Source of the DNA: Planctomycetota bacterium
GTDB lineage: Bacteria; Planctomycetota; Phycisphaerae; Phycisphaerales; UBA1924
NCBI GenBank assembly: GCA_024276195.1
Contig: JAJRXR010000023.1
Span: forward strand, 1-49,271
DNA: 49,271 bases
Direction: 5' to 3'
How positions within the stretch are numbered: position 1 is the first letter of the stretch; each line of letters opens with the position of its first letter. The notes beneath the pieces were generated by a model. The model saw only the letters and a list, made by a program, of their open reading frames with translations, did no database searches and was not told the DNA's origin. Positions 26,573-35,614 of the stretch are shown piece by piece. A program made the position numbers and the translations under genes.

Positions 26573-27937
26573 TTATTCGTCGGCGAGCGGGTTGAGGAAG
26601 AGCCCGGTCGCGAGCTTCGGGTAGAAGAACGTTGATTTCTGTGGCATCAGCTCGTTGGCGCGGCTGATCTCGCGCACGGCTTCGAGCGGCGTGGGGCGGA
26701 CGATGATGGCGAGTTGCGGGCGTCCGCCGCCCTCGATGGAGCTGCCGGTTTCGTCGCCTCGCCCGATGGCCAGGACCTCGTCGATGGTGTGCGGGAAGGC
26801 CCACTTGACGGGCTCGCCCCCGTTGAGCAGGGGCTGGCAGATCTCCTCGACAATCGTGTGCTGGATGATCGCGACGTCGAGCGTGCGCCAGGCGGCGGGC
26901 TTGTCGGGGAAGCGGTCTTCGAGCAGGTCGGGAACCGCCGGGAACGCGGCGTAGCACAGGCCCGTGTCGAAGTCGTAGATGCCCAGGGTGTTGGTCCGCT
27001 CGCGGGTTGCGATGCGCTCGATCTGTTCGTTGAAGATGTGCGGGTCGTTCTCGACGGCCTCGATGTTGAGCGCGCCCGCGGCGGCCTCGATGAAGGCGTC
27101 GATGGTGTAGTCCTTCATGCCGCCGAGCACGCGGTGGGTCGGGCCGATGGCCAGGCCCGGGTCGCTCATCGAGGTCATCACAAACATCGTGCGCCGGGCG
27201 GGGTGCTCTGCGGGGACGTCGCCCTGAGATTCGAGCCAGGCGAGATAATCGAGCGCGGTGTTGTAGCGGTGGTGCCCGTCGGCGATGAAGACGTCCTCGC
27301 CCATGAGCGCGTCCTGGTAGGCGCGGATGGTGGGCTCGTCGTTGATGGTCCAGACCTCGTGGAGGACACCATCGCCCAGGTCGGCGCGCCGATCGGCGCC
27401 TCTGGATTCCGTGATGGTGCGGACGAGCTCGCTGGCCTTGCCCTGGTTGTCGGGGTGCAACCCGAAGATGGGGCTGAGCTGGCAGCGCGTGCTCTTCATG
27501 AGGGCGAGGCGGTCTTCTTTGGGACCGGAGAAGGTCTGTTCGTGGGGGAGGACGCCGCCGCCGCGTGAGGCGTCGGAGTCGGGGCCGAGGGGGACGGTTT
27601 CGAGGGTGCAGGCCATGCCGCAGCGTTGGAGCGGGCGCCCCTCGAAGGTGAAGCTCTGGCGGTAGGCGAACATGGCGGGTCGCTCGGAGCGCGAGAGGGA
27701 GGCGTTGTTGAGCATGGCGCGGTAGGCGTCGGCGGCGCCCTGGTAGGCGGAGTCGGGGCCGAGTTCTTTGGCCGGGACGTGGGGGAGGTCGATCCCGACG
27801 ACGTTGTGCGGGTCTTTCTTGAGAAGCTCAGCCTTGGAGGCGGCGTCGATGACGTCGTAGGGCGGGGCGACGAGGGCGCTGATATCGGCGCTGGCGCTCT
27901 GGTATTGCACGGCGTTGAAGGGGTAGACCGCTGGCAT
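26573..27937 (-). CDS. DUF1015 family protein
   Basis: The 454-residue soluble protein has the DUF1015 hallmarks: APPYDVIDAASKAEL near the N-terminus, a central VFIADGHHRYNTALDYL, and a C-terminal MPQKSTFFYPKLATGLF. The family has no firmly established function in bacteria in general; the GHHRY motif looks like an active or nucleotide-binding site. Start ATG 27935-27937 has an AAAGGA site 8 bases upstream; an ATG five codons earlier overlaps that site. It is divergent from purQ. Confidence 0.88.
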   Translation of the reverse strand: MPAVYPFNAVQYQSASADISALVAPPYDVIDAASKAELLKKDPHNVVGIDLPHVPAKELGPDSAYQGAADAYRAMLNNASLSRSERPAMFAYRQSFTFEGRPLQRCGMACTLETVPLGPDSDASRGGGVLPHEQTFSGPKEDRLALMKSTRCQLSPIFGLHPDNQGKASELVRTITESRGADRRADLGDGVLHEVWTINDEPTIRAYQDALMGEDVFIADGHHRYNTALDYLAWLESQGDVPAEHPARRTMFVMTSMSDPGLAIGPTHRVLGGMKDYTIDAFIEAAAGALNIEAVENDPHIFNEQIERIATRERTNTLGIYDFDTGLCYAAFPAVPDLLEDRFPDKPAAWRTLDVAIIQHTIVEEICQPLLNGGEPVKWAFPHTIDEVLAIGRGDETGSSIEGGGRPQLAIIVRPTPLEAVREISRANELMPQKSTFFYPKLATGLFLNPLADE

Positions 27938-28024
27938 CCTGCGTCCTTTCACTCATGGGGCGTCCGAGCCGTTGGGGCAATGGTATGCGCGCACGAGGCG
28001 GGCGCACGGGCGGGCGGGGTGTTC

Positions 28025-28030
28025 TATGGT
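28025..28030 (+). promoter_or_regulatory. putative -10 box (TATGGT) for leaderless purQ
   Basis: TATGGT ends 6 bases before the purQ ATG at 28037, and no Shine-Dalgarno sequence is seen. Confidence 0.45.
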
Positions 28031-28036
28031 GTGGGC

Positions 28037-28852
28037 ATGAGCGATCAGCGGGGGCCTCGCGCCCTGGTCATCCGGACGGCGGGGACGAACTGCGACCGGG
28101 AGCTGTGCCACGCCTTCGAGCTGGCGGGCGCCCGCGTCGAGCTGGTCCATCTCGACCGCCTGCTCGCGGACCCGGATCCGATCCGGCGGGCCGAGCTGGT
28201 CGGGTTTCCGGGCGGGTTCTCGTACGGGGACGACATCGCCTCTGGGCGGTTGTTCGCGGTGAAGCTGCGTGAGGGGTTGTACCCGGAGCTGCGGGAGGCG
28301 GCGGAGCGCGGGGCGCCGATGATCGGGGTGTGCAACGGGTTTCAGGTGATGACGCAGCTCGGGCTTTTGCCCGGGCCTGGGGCGGGGCAGCCCTGGCCCG
28401 AGCTGGCGCCGCCGCGTCAGAGTGTGTCGTTGACGGGCAACCGCGGGGCGCGGTTTATTGACGACTGGATCCCGGTGACGCTCGAGCGACCCGAGCGGTG
28501 TGTGTGGACGGAGGGGCTGGACGCGGGGATGTCGCCCGAGGTGCTGCGCCTGCCGATCGCGCACGGCGAGGGGCGGTTCTTTGCGGCGCCCGAGACGCTG
28601 CGGATGCTCGAGGCGTCGGGCAGTGTGGTGATGCGGTACGCGGAGAACGTGAACGGATCGGTGGGGTCGATCGCGGGGATCTGTGATTCGACGGGTCGGG
28701 TGTTCGGACTGATGCCGCACCCAGATCGGTACACGCGCTGGTCGCTGCACCCGTTCTGGACGCGCCTTGATGAGCGGACGCGCCGGGGGGAGGCGCCCGG
28801 GCTGACGATGTTCCGGACAGCGGTGGACGCGGCCCGTGCGGCGCGGGTCTGA
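28037..28852 (+). CDS. purQ: phosphoribosylformylglycinamidine synthase, glutaminase subunit
   Basis: PurQ hydrolyses glutamine and channels ammonia to PurL in step four of purine synthesis. The 271-residue class I amidotransferase has ALVIRTAGTNCDREL at the start, GFPGGFSYGDDIASG, the nucleophile Cys99 in GVCNGFQVMTQLG, PIAHGEGRFFA, and the catalytic His in LMPHPDRYTRW. The length fits a stand-alone PurQ rather than the large fused PurL. No purL or purS is in the window. A TATGGT box precedes the start. Confidence 0.93.
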   Translation: MSDQRGPRALVIRTAGTNCDRELCHAFELAGARVELVHLDRLLADPDPIRRAELVGFPGGFSYGDDIASGRLFAVKLREGLYPELREAAERGAPMIGVCNGFQVMTQLGLLPGPGAGQPWPELAPPRQSVSLTGNRGARFIDDWIPVTLERPERCVWTEGLDAGMSPEVLRLPIAHGEGRFFAAPETLRMLEASGSVVMRYAENVNGSVGSIAGICDSTGRVFGLMPHPDRYTRWSLHPFWTRLDERTRRGEAPGLTMFRTAVDAARAARV

Positions 28853-28880
28853 GGGCGGATCAGGCGGGGCCTGGGGTTCG

Positions 28881-28886
28881 TACACT
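28881..28886 (+). promoter_or_regulatory. putative -10 box (TACACT) for leaderless zinc-ribbon gene
   Basis: TACACT ends 8 bases before ATG 28895. No ribosome-binding site lies between. Confidence 0.45.
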
Positions 28887-28894
28887 GTGGTGGT

Positions 28895-30052
28895 ATGAGC
28901 GCCGCATCAGACTATCTGACGCCGGGCAGCCGCAAGGTTGAAGGGCGCCGACCGTGCCACAAGTGCGGGTATGACCTCTGCGGGCTCGACGAGAGCGCAC
29001 GCTGCCCGGAGTGCGGCGCGCCGATCCGGGCGCGGGGGAGCGGGTCTCGGTTCGCCGACAACCTGACCGAGGCGCCGCTGGAGTATCTGCGCTGGCTGAC
29101 GCTTGGGTTTCTGCTGATGTCGGCGGCGATCCTGGTTGCGGCGGGCTCTGTGTTGTACTTTGTGTTCGCGGGCTGGGGGGCGGCGGTGATCCCGGCGGTC
29201 GTTGTGCACGGGCTGATGGTTGGCGCGTCGCTTGTCTGGTTGCCCGGGGTGTGGATCAGCACGAGGAAGCGTCCGGTGGGCGAGCACACGGCGCGAGACC
29301 CGGTGCTGGATTCTGGTGTGCTGCGGCGCGCGACGCGGTGGGCGCAGGTGTCGGCTCCGGTCGGCGCCGGGCTGGGCGTGGCCAGCGTGTATTCGCCCGC
29401 AGGGGCAGGGTCGCAGGCGCTGGCGATCGGGGCGGCGTTGTTCGGGACGCTGAGCCTGCTGGCGATGGTCCCGCTGTGCGTGTACCTGTCGAGCCTGGCG
29501 GACTGGGCGGGGGACTCGGGGATCGGCGAGCGGCTGCGCGGGGCGGCCTGGGCGCTGGCGATCTTTGGGCCGGTGACGGCGGTGTCGGTCGTGCTGAGCC
29601 CGAGTGCGGGGGTGTTCGCGGTCTCGGCGGGGTGGGGTGGGGTGTTTGTGACGCTCGGGGCGGGGCTGTTCGCGTTCTCGGTGTTGCAGCTCGCGAAGCT
29701 GGCGTCGTGGGCGGTGCGGAACCACATTTCGGGCGCCGAGCGTGACAGCCGGGTCGCGGAGCGCCGGATGCGCGAGCGCGTCGAGCGCGAGGAGCGGATC
29801 GACGCGATGACCGCAGAGTGCGAGGCGGCGCCGGGGGCGCGCACGGAAGCGGTTGTCGATGACTCGCCCATCGAGGTGAGCGAGGGGGGCGGGCGGGAGA
29901 TCCGGTACGGGCACGATGCTTTGGCTCCGATCAGCAAGGGTCACCGGGCGAAGGAGCCCGAGCGGGCGCCGACGACGCTGCCTGATATGGGTGAGGAGCA
30001 CTACCAGGAGCACCGGATCGAGCGTCCGCGTGGCCCTGGGGCGGACGAATAG
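28895..30052 (+). CDS. zinc-ribbon membrane protein, planctomycete type
   Basis: An N-terminal zinc ribbon (CHKCGYDLCGLDESARCPECG, about residues 21-41, four Cys) is followed by six or so membrane helices (about residues 65-280) and a long charged tail (AERRMRERVEREERIDAMTA, then acidic and disordered). The C-x-x-C-GYDL-x-GL ribbon is frequent in Phycisphaerales and related planctomycetes. The biochemical role is unknown; such fusions often act in membrane sensing or sorting. It precedes mnmA by 61 bases on the same strand. Confidence 0.85.
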   Translation: MSAASDYLTPGSRKVEGRRPCHKCGYDLCGLDESARCPECGAPIRARGSGSRFADNLTEAPLEYLRWLTLGFLLMSAAILVAAGSVLYFVFAGWGAAVIPAVVVHGLMVGASLVWLPGVWISTRKRPVGEHTARDPVLDSGVLRRATRWAQVSAPVGAGLGVASVYSPAGAGSQALAIGAALFGTLSLLAMVPLCVYLSSLADWAGDSGIGERLRGAAWALAIFGPVTAVSVVLSPSAGVFAVSAGWGGVFVTLGAGLFAFSVLQLAKLASWAVRNHISGAERDSRVAERRMRERVEREERIDAMTAECEAAPGARTEAVVDDSPIEVSEGGGREIRYGHDALAPISKGHRAKEPERAPTTLPDMGEEHYQEHRIERPRGPGADE

Positions 30053-30101
30053 AGCGAGGGATTGGTCGGGGTTTCGGGCGGGGCTTCGTGGAGATCGGCG
30101 C

Positions 30102-30107
30102 TACGAT
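30102..30107 (+). promoter_or_regulatory. putative -10 box (TACGAT) for leaderless mnmA
   Basis: TACGAT ends 6 bases before the GTG at 30114, which supports GTG as the start. Confidence 0.5.
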
Positions 30108-30113
30108 CGGGTC

Positions 30114-31322
30114 GTGAATGATGACGCCCATAAGCCGGGGACGAAGGTCCTGCTCGCGATGTCGGGCGGGGTTGATTCTTCATTGGCGGCGTCGATCCTG
30201 CTCGAGCGCGGGTACGACGTGGTGGGGGTGTTCATGCGCCTCGGTTCGGCTGGTGAGGCGGTCGGGGAGCTGATCCCAGAAGCTGCGGGGTGCGACCCGA
30301 GCAAGATCCGCATCGGCAAGCAGGGGTGCTGCTCGGTGGGCGACGCGAACGACGCCCGCCTGGTCGCGGCGCAGCTGGGCATTCCATTTTACGTCTGCAA
30401 CTTCCGCGATGACTTCGGGCGGGTGATTGAGTACTTCATCGAGGAGTACGCGCGCGGGCGGACGCCGAACCCGTGCGTGCGCTGCAACGACTGGCTGAAG
30501 TTCGGGAAGCTGCACGAGTACGCCGGCCAGATCGGGGCGGGGCTGGTGGCGTCGGGTCACTATGCGCAGGTGGACGGGACGCCAGCGCTGCGGCGCGGGC
30601 GCGACGGGTCCAAGGACCAGTCGTATGTTTTGTTTGGTGTGCCGCGCGAGCGGCTGGCTCAGATGGTGCTGCCGATCGGGGGGCTGCTCAAATCCGAGAC
30701 GCGCGACATGGCGCGTCAGCGGGGTTTGCCGGTGTTCGACAAGCCGGACTCGCAGGAGATCTGCTTTGTGCCGGATAATGACTACGCGGGGCTGATCGAG
30801 CGCCGGCGCCCGGAGATGGCGGCGCCGGGGGCCATTCTTGACGGGCAGGGGCGCGTCATCGGCGAGCATGGGGGCGCGCATCGGTTCACCATCGGGCAGC
30901 GCCGGGGCCTGGGCATCGCCTCGGAGAAGCCGCTGTATGTCATCGAGAAGGACGCGCAGGCGAACACCGTGACGGTCGGGGCGGACGAGGATCTGCTGTG
31001 CGGGGGCGCCCTGGCGGCGGAGTCGAACTGGCTGGTGGACCCGTACGAGTTTGAGGAATGGCAGGCGTGCTTCGCACAGATCCGGTACAACGCGCCGGGT
31101 GTGCCTGCGCGGGTGCGTGTGATTCCGGATCTGGACGCGCCGACGCCCTCGGGGCGGACCGGGGCGTTTGAGGTGCGATTTGAACGGGCGCAGCGGGCGG
31201 TCGCGCCCGGGCAGGCGGCGGTGATCTACAGTGCTGCCGACCCGGACCTCGTGCTCGGCGGCGGGTGGATCGTGCGATCCACGCCCCGGAGGGCGCCACA
31301 AGCGGCGGATTGCATCGAATGA
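30114..31322 (+). CDS. mnmA: tRNA-specific 2-thiouridylase MnmA
   Basis: MnmA adds sulfur to U34 of tRNAs for Lys, Glu and Gln. The 402-residue protein has the ATP-pyrophosphatase P-loop AMSGGVDSSLAA, the catalytic Cys in TPNPCVRCND, and the second Cys in SQEICFVPDNDY. The tRNA-binding motifs SGHYAQ and KDQSYVLFGV, and the C-terminal beta domain with FTIGQRRGLGIA, are also clear. The start is GTG 30114; no in-frame ATG lies before the P-loop, and TACGAT at 30102 fits a leaderless start. Its stop overlaps the ATG of the next gene by 4 bases. Confidence 0.96.
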   Translation: MNDDAHKPGTKVLLAMSGGVDSSLAASILLERGYDVVGVFMRLGSAGEAVGELIPEAAGCDPSKIRIGKQGCCSVGDANDARLVAAQLGIPFYVCNFRDDFGRVIEYFIEEYARGRTPNPCVRCNDWLKFGKLHEYAGQIGAGLVASGHYAQVDGTPALRRGRDGSKDQSYVLFGVPRERLAQMVLPIGGLLKSETRDMARQRGLPVFDKPDSQEICFVPDNDYAGLIERRRPEMAAPGAILDGQGRVIGEHGGAHRFTIGQRRGLGIASEKPLYVIEKDAQANTVTVGADEDLLCGGALAAESNWLVDPYEFEEWQACFAQIRYNAPGVPARVRVIPDLDAPTPSGRTGAFEVRFERAQRAVAPGQAAVIYSAADPDLVLGGGWIVRSTPRRAPQAADCIE

Positions 31323-31777
31323 GTGAGACGAAGCAGACCGCCGTGTACTTGGCCGGGATCAATGCCGAGACGTTCGATCGACTTGACGAGGCGACGGCGG
31401 ACTCGGACGGGCACATCATCAACGCGACGATCTTGAGGCGGGAAGAGCCGGTGCAGTCGCTGATCCCGGTTCGGGCGCGCGTGGCGCACGGGGTGGCGCC
31501 TGCGACAGCGGCGGCGATGCTGCGGAAGATGGCGGACCTGATCGAATCGGCGCCGGATCTGGTCAACGCCGAGCCTGGGACCGCGTACCGGCGTCTGCCC
31601 GACGGGACGAGTGTTCGCAAGAAGCTGACGCCCAAAACACTGCTCGAGGCGGGGCGGATGCTCGACGAGGACGACCGGAAGCGTCTGATCGAGCTGATCG
31701 AGCGGTTGCGGGACGATCTGCCGGCTGACGACGAAGAGGGCGGGGCGCCCGGGCCTGACGCTCCGTCGCACGGGTAG
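31319..31777 (+). CDS. small charged protein overlapping mnmA, unknown
   Basis: This 152-residue protein is soluble and mostly helical, rich in Asp, Glu, Arg and Ala, and ends in an acidic, Gly/Pro-rich tail. A notable segment is ATAAAMLRKMADLIESAPDLV, followed by a C-terminal helix RKRLIELIERLRDDL. I do not recognise a family. The ATG overlaps the mnmA stop (ATGA), so it is translated together with mnmA, and the TPR-sulfotransferase gene follows after 8 bases. It is likely part of one operon of three genes. Confidence 0.7.
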   Translation: MSETKQTAVYLAGINAETFDRLDEATADSDGHIINATILRREEPVQSLIPVRARVAHGVAPATAAAMLRKMADLIESAPDLVNAEPGTAYRRLPDGTSVRKKLTPKTLLEAGRMLDEDDRKRLIELIERLRDDLPADDEEGGAPGPDAPSHG

Positions 31778-31785
31778 GCTTGGGG

Positions 31786-33384
31786 ATGGGGCCAACGCGC
31801 CAGGGGCAGAGACCGATGCAAGGCCCGGGGGGAGTCCCGCGCGGGATGGACGCGGTGCAGCGCGCGTACGGGCAGTTTCAGCAGGGGCGGGTGCGTCCGG
31901 CGATGAAAGAGCTGAAGGCGCTGCTTGCCAAGGCGCCCTCACCCCAGGCGGAGCAGAAGGGGCGTCACCTGTATGGCGCGTGCCTGGTGCGCGAGGGGTT
32001 TCACGCGCAGGCTGCTGAGCAGATCGGGCGCTCGGCGGAGATGGCGCCCCGGGATCTGCAGGTGCAGTACGACTGGGCGCAGGCGCTGCAGTTCTCGGCG
32101 CAGATCGACAAGAGCGAGCGTGTGGTCCGCAAGCTGCTCAAGGTGAAGGCGGACTACCCGGAGGCGATCGGCCTGCTCGCGAGCCTGCTCCAGTCGCGGG
32201 GCAAGCATGAGGAGGCGGTCGAGGTCATCGACGACGCCATCGGACGCGGCATCGGGCACCCGGCGATCGCGATCGCCCTGGCCGGTTCGGCCAGGCGGGT
32301 CGGGCGAGAGACGGAAGCCATCGAGCGGCTTCAGGCGGTCGGGGCGAACGCGGCGCTGCCCTCGAATGTACGCCAAGAAGCGATGTTTCAGTGCGCCGCG
32401 CTGCTGGACTCGCTCAAACAACGCGACGAAGCCTTCGAGCACTACGAGAGAGCGCACGGGCTGGTGAGCGCGACCTACGACCCGCGCGTCACGGCCCGCG
32501 ACACGGACGAGATGATCCGGGAGTGGACGCCCGGGGCGATCGCGGGCGGGGCGCCGGGGCGCGATCTGGATGAGACGCCGATCTTTATTGTGGGCATGCC
32601 GCGGTCGGGGACGACGCTGGTGGAGAACATCCTGGGCGCGCACCCGGGGGTCTACGCGGCGGGCGAGCAGATGAAGATGGCGACGGTGTACCGCGTGCTG
32701 ATCCACAAGCCGGGGCAAGGGCAGGGGGGAGGGCTGGCGCAGGGCATCAAGGGGCTTGATGAGCGCCTCGTCGCGGCGGGGGCGCAGGAGTACCTCTCGC
32801 ACATCAAGAAGCTGGCGCCGGGGGCGCAGCGGGTGGTGGACAAGCACCCGTTCAACTTTCTGCACCTGGGGCTGATCGCAAAGTTGTTCCCGGGGGCGCG
32901 TGTGATCCACACCATCCGGGATCCGCGCGACACGTGCTTGTCGTGCTACATGCGAAACTTTCTCAACGCGATGCCGTACACGACGAACCAGCGCTGGCTC
33001 GGGTCGTTCTACCGCGAGTACGTCCGCCTGATGGAGCACTGGCGGGAGGCGCTGCCCGGCGATCCGGTGGGGCTTCGGTTCATGGAAATTCGGTACGAGG
33101 ACGTGATCGCGGACCAGGAGGGCGCCAGCCGTCGGCTGATCGAGTTTGCGGGGCTGGAATGGGACGAGGGCGTGATGCGGTTCCACGAGAAGCCGAGGCA
33201 CGCGCCGACGCTGAATGTGGATCAGGTGGGGCGCCCGGTGTACGCGTCGTCGGTGGCCAAGTGGCGGCGGTACGAGAAGCACATCGGGGTGCTGCTCGGG
33301 GAGCTTGAGCCTGTGCTCGGGGGCCTGGGCTATGCGGATAGCGATGGCAGCGGGCAGGGCGGCGGGGAGGGGCAATCGCCCTGA
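31786..33384 (+). CDS. TPR-containing sulfotransferase
   Basis: This 532-residue protein couples an N-terminal set of TPR-like helical repeats (about residues 20-235, for example QKGRHLYGACLVREGFHAQA, KSERVVRKLLKVKADYPEA and RDEAFEHYERAHGLV) to a sulfotransferase domain. The PAPS 5'-phosphosulfate loop is PIFIVGMPRSGTTLVENIL near residue 266. The 3'-phosphate motif is RVIHTIRDPRDTCLSCY. The acceptor is unknown; similar enzymes modify proteins or polysaccharides. The start is uncertain: ATG 31786, or later ATGs at 31816 and 31846. It is third in the mnmA group. Confidence 0.86.
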   Translation: MGPTRQGQRPMQGPGGVPRGMDAVQRAYGQFQQGRVRPAMKELKALLAKAPSPQAEQKGRHLYGACLVREGFHAQAAEQIGRSAEMAPRDLQVQYDWAQALQFSAQIDKSERVVRKLLKVKADYPEAIGLLASLLQSRGKHEEAVEVIDDAIGRGIGHPAIAIALAGSARRVGRETEAIERLQAVGANAALPSNVRQEAMFQCAALLDSLKQRDEAFEHYERAHGLVSATYDPRVTARDTDEMIREWTPGAIAGGAPGRDLDETPIFIVGMPRSGTTLVENILGAHPGVYAAGEQMKMATVYRVLIHKPGQGQGGGLAQGIKGLDERLVAAGAQEYLSHIKKLAPGAQRVVDKHPFNFLHLGLIAKLFPGARVIHTIRDPRDTCLSCYMRNFLNAMPYTTNQRWLGSFYREYVRLMEHWREALPGDPVGLRFMEIRYEDVIADQEGASRRLIEFAGLEWDEGVMRFHEKPRHAPTLNVDQVGRPVYASSVAKWRRYEKHIGVLLGELEPVLGGLGYADSDGSGQGGGEGQSP

Positions 33385-33429
33385 AGCGGGCGTGTGATCG
33401 GGCCGATCCAGGGTGCTGGAGGGGCGATC

Positions 33430-33705
33430 ATGAACGGGCACATTGGTCGAATCGGGTTTGTCGCTTTGGCGTTGGTTCTCGCGGGGGCGGCGCTGCTTGG
33501 TGAGCCGGAGGGGGCCTCGGCGGGGAGCGTCGCGCTCTCGCCTTCTGCGCCAGCTCAACAACCATCCCACAGCATGCCGGCGACGATCGGCGCTCCGGGG
33601 TTTGCGAGCGCGGGGTTGCTCGCTGAACTGCCCGGGTTTGTGATGGTGTCGATGTCGGACGATCAGCTCGCGGCGTGGCACGGCGCCCAGGTGGGCTCGC
33701 GCTAG
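33430..33705 (+). CDS. small secreted protein, unknown
   Basis: A 91-residue ORF starts at ATG 33430 with a GGAGGGG site just upstream. It has a signal-peptide-like N-terminus (IGFVALALVLAGAALLG) followed by an Ala/Ser/Pro-rich mature part. No domain is recognised. It overlaps the convergent methyltransferase stop by 4 bases. It could be a genuine small exported protein; coding support is moderate. Confidence 0.45.
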   Translation: MNGHIGRIGFVALALVLAGAALLGEPEGASAGSVALSPSAPAQQPSHSMPATIGAPGFASAGLLAELPGFVMVSMSDDQLAAWHGAQVGSR

Positions 33706-34568
33706 GCGTCGTCCTCTTTCTTCATGATGAAGAGGTAGTTGAACCCGCGGAGGAAGTAGGCGCCGTCCTCGGCGGCCTTGTGCCAGTTGGCGCGGGTGAG
33801 CTTTTTGTTGTGGCGGACGACCGAGATGATGTCCACCGGGCGGAACAAGCGGCGCATGATCGAGAAGAGCTCGAAGCCGATGGGCATGAACTGGCCCCCC
33901 TTGCGCCCCTTCTCTTTGCGGAACGAGTCCGAGACGTACAGGCCCAGATAGCGCCGGTCTTTGAGCACGCGGTGGAGCTCTGCTATGACCTGTTCCATGG
34001 CCTCGTAGTAGCTCGCGCCGGTTGGGTCTGATGGGGCTCGTCCGTGCTCGCCCGCGTCGAGCTTGCCGATGCAGGCGGGGTCGCTCGAGTAGTCAACGTG
34101 GGTGGAGTAGGGGGGGTCGATGAAGGCGAAGTCCACGGACTCGCTTTCGAGCGGGAGGGCGCGGGCGTCGGCTTGGGTGATGTCCGGGCGCGAGGGGGCG
34201 AGATCGAAGGCGAGGGGGGATCGGTCGAGGTCGGCGCAGACGTCGATGGTGGTGCCGCTGCCGCACATGGGGTCGAGGACGGTATCGCCCGGGCGTGTGT
34301 AGCGTGAGAGGAGCTGCCAGATGATCCAGCTCGGGGTGGCGCCGACGTAGTCTTTGCTTCCCTGGAACTTGGCGCCTGAGGGGCTGTCGTAGTGCTGGCT
34401 GGGGTATTCCCAGAGGGTGCTGGTGAAGACGCGCAGGGGGGGGCGTTTGCCGGGGCGGACGCCGCGCGGTTCGCGGGCGCTCTCGCTTGCGGCGCGCTCG
34501 ATGCGGGCGCGCAGGTTGTCATTCGGGCCTGGGTTGTCGCGCCCTCGGGGGGGGCGCCCGGGGCTCAT
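33702..34568 (-). CDS. DNA methyltransferase, N6-adenine/N4-cytosine type, no restriction partner
   Basis: The 288-residue protein has an AdoMet-binding motif LDPMCGSGTT (about residues 98-107) followed by the catalytic motif DPPY (residues 151-154, FIDPPYSTHVDY). The order of motif I before motif IV is seen in some amino-methyltransferases. A region before motif I (GSKDYVGATPSWIIWQLL) may form the target-recognition surface. DPPY usually indicates adenine N6 or cytosine N4 methylation; an RNA target is not excluded. No endonuclease gene is adjacent, so this is a solitary methyltransferase. Its ATG overlaps the nrnA stop by 4 bases; it is last in the ribF-nrnA operon. Confidence 0.8.
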   Translation of the reverse strand: MSPGRPPRGRDNPGPNDNLRARIERAASESAREPRGVRPGKRPPLRVFTSTLWEYPSQHYDSPSGAKFQGSKDYVGATPSWIIWQLLSRYTRPGDTVLDPMCGSGTTIDVCADLDRSPLAFDLAPSRPDITQADARALPLESESVDFAFIDPPYSTHVDYSSDPACIGKLDAGEHGRAPSDPTGASYYEAMEQVIAELHRVLKDRRYLGLYVSDSFRKEKGRKGGQFMPIGFELFSIMRRLFRPVDIISVVRHNKKLTRANWHKAAEDGAYFLRGFNYLFIMKKEDDA

Positions 34569-35614
34569 GCGAGGGCCTCAAGGAGGCGGGCTTTGGCGGT
34601 TTTGAGGTCGCCCTGGACGCGGGCGCCGGCGGCGCGGGCGTGCCCGCCGCCGCCGAGCTTCTGAGCGACCTGGTTGACGTCCACGGGGTCGTCGCCTCCC
34701 TTGCTGCGGAGTGAGATTTTGGTGATGGTCTGCTTGTCGGGTGTGAGGATTTCGGTGAGGAGCGCGGAAACGCGGACCTTGCCGACGGAGCGGGGGATAT
34801 CGACGAAGCCGCCCGAGTCGCCCGGGGCGGCGCCGGTCTCGACAAGGTCGATCGGGCGCAGCGACATGAAGACGACGGTCTCGTCGTTGTGCATCTCGAG
34901 CGAGGCGAGGGCGCGGGCCATGAGGCGGAGGCGCGCGGGGCGATCGTGCATCTCGGTGATGTTGTAGAGGCGCTCGTGGTTGACGCCCGCAGCCAGGAGG
35001 TCGCCGGCCGTGCGCATGACCGCAGCGTTGACGTTGCCGTGCTTGAACCAGCCAGTGTCGGTGGCGATCCCGAAGTAGAGCGGCTCGGCGACCTCGGTCG
35101 GAAGATCCGCGACAGAGTCGAGCCCGAGGACGAGGCGGCAGAGTTCGGCGACGCTCTGGCAGACGGCTGCGGCGCTGGTATCGACGTTGCGCATCGGCGC
35201 GGTGTCCGGGTCGCCCTGGAGGTGGTGGTCGATGACGCAGGCGCGATCGACGCGGGACCGCAGCCAGTCGGCGTACCCGTCGATCTGGCCCCAGGTCCCG
35301 GTGTCGCAGATCACGATCGCCTCGGGGTCGAGCGTGAAATCGGGGGCGCCCCCGGGCTCGATGGTCCGGAGCTTGGTCGGAGCGCTGAGGAACTTGTACC
35401 AGGCGGGCATCGGTCCGGCGTACCAACATTCGCACACGCTGGCGGCGCCGCTGGTCCCGCTGGCCAGGTTGAGCGCGCGGGCCAGGGCGAGGGTCGATCC
35501 CATGGCGTCGCCGTCGGGCTTGGCGTGCGTGAGCACGACGACCGAGCGTTTGGCGCTGAGCCAGGCGGCGATCTCGGGCAGTGGGGCGGTTGTATTCCAG
35601 TCGGGGTCGGTCAC
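34565..35614 (-). CDS. nrnA: DHH/DHHA1 phosphoesterase, NrnA-like nanoRNase/pAp phosphatase
   Basis: The 349-residue protein has THAKPDGDAMGS (motif I), VICDTGTWG (motif II), the DHH signature in VIDHHLQGD, and GIATDTGWFKHGN (motif IV). A C-terminal DHHA1 domain ends in LGGGGHARAAGARV. These enzymes degrade very short RNAs (nanoRNase) and often pAp. The start is GTG 35612-35614 with a GGAGGG site, overlapping the ribF stop by 4 bases (GTGA). Its own stop overlaps the methyltransferase start by 4 bases, so translation of the three genes is tightly coupled. Confidence 0.92.
   Translation of the reverse strand: MTDPDWNTTAPLPEIAAWLSAKRSVVVLTHAKPDGDAMGSTLALARALNLASGTSGAASVCECWYAGPMPAWYKFLSAPTKLRTIEPGGAPDFTLDPEAIVICDTGTWGQIDGYADWLRSRVDRACVIDHHLQGDPDTAPMRNVDTSAAAVCQSVAELCRLVLGLDSVADLPTEVAEPLYFGIATDTGWFKHGNVNAAVMRTAGDLLAAGVNHERLYNITEMHDRPARLRLMARALASLEMHNDETVVFMSLRPIDLVETGAAPGDSGGFVDIPRSVGKVRVSALLTEILTPDKQTITKISLRSKGGDDPVDVNQVAQKLGGGGHARAAGARVQGDLKTAKARLLEALA

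Noticed and set aside
33702-34568. A restriction-modification system
   Set aside because: No endonuclease or specificity gene lies beside the methyltransferase; it is coupled to nrnA and ribF.
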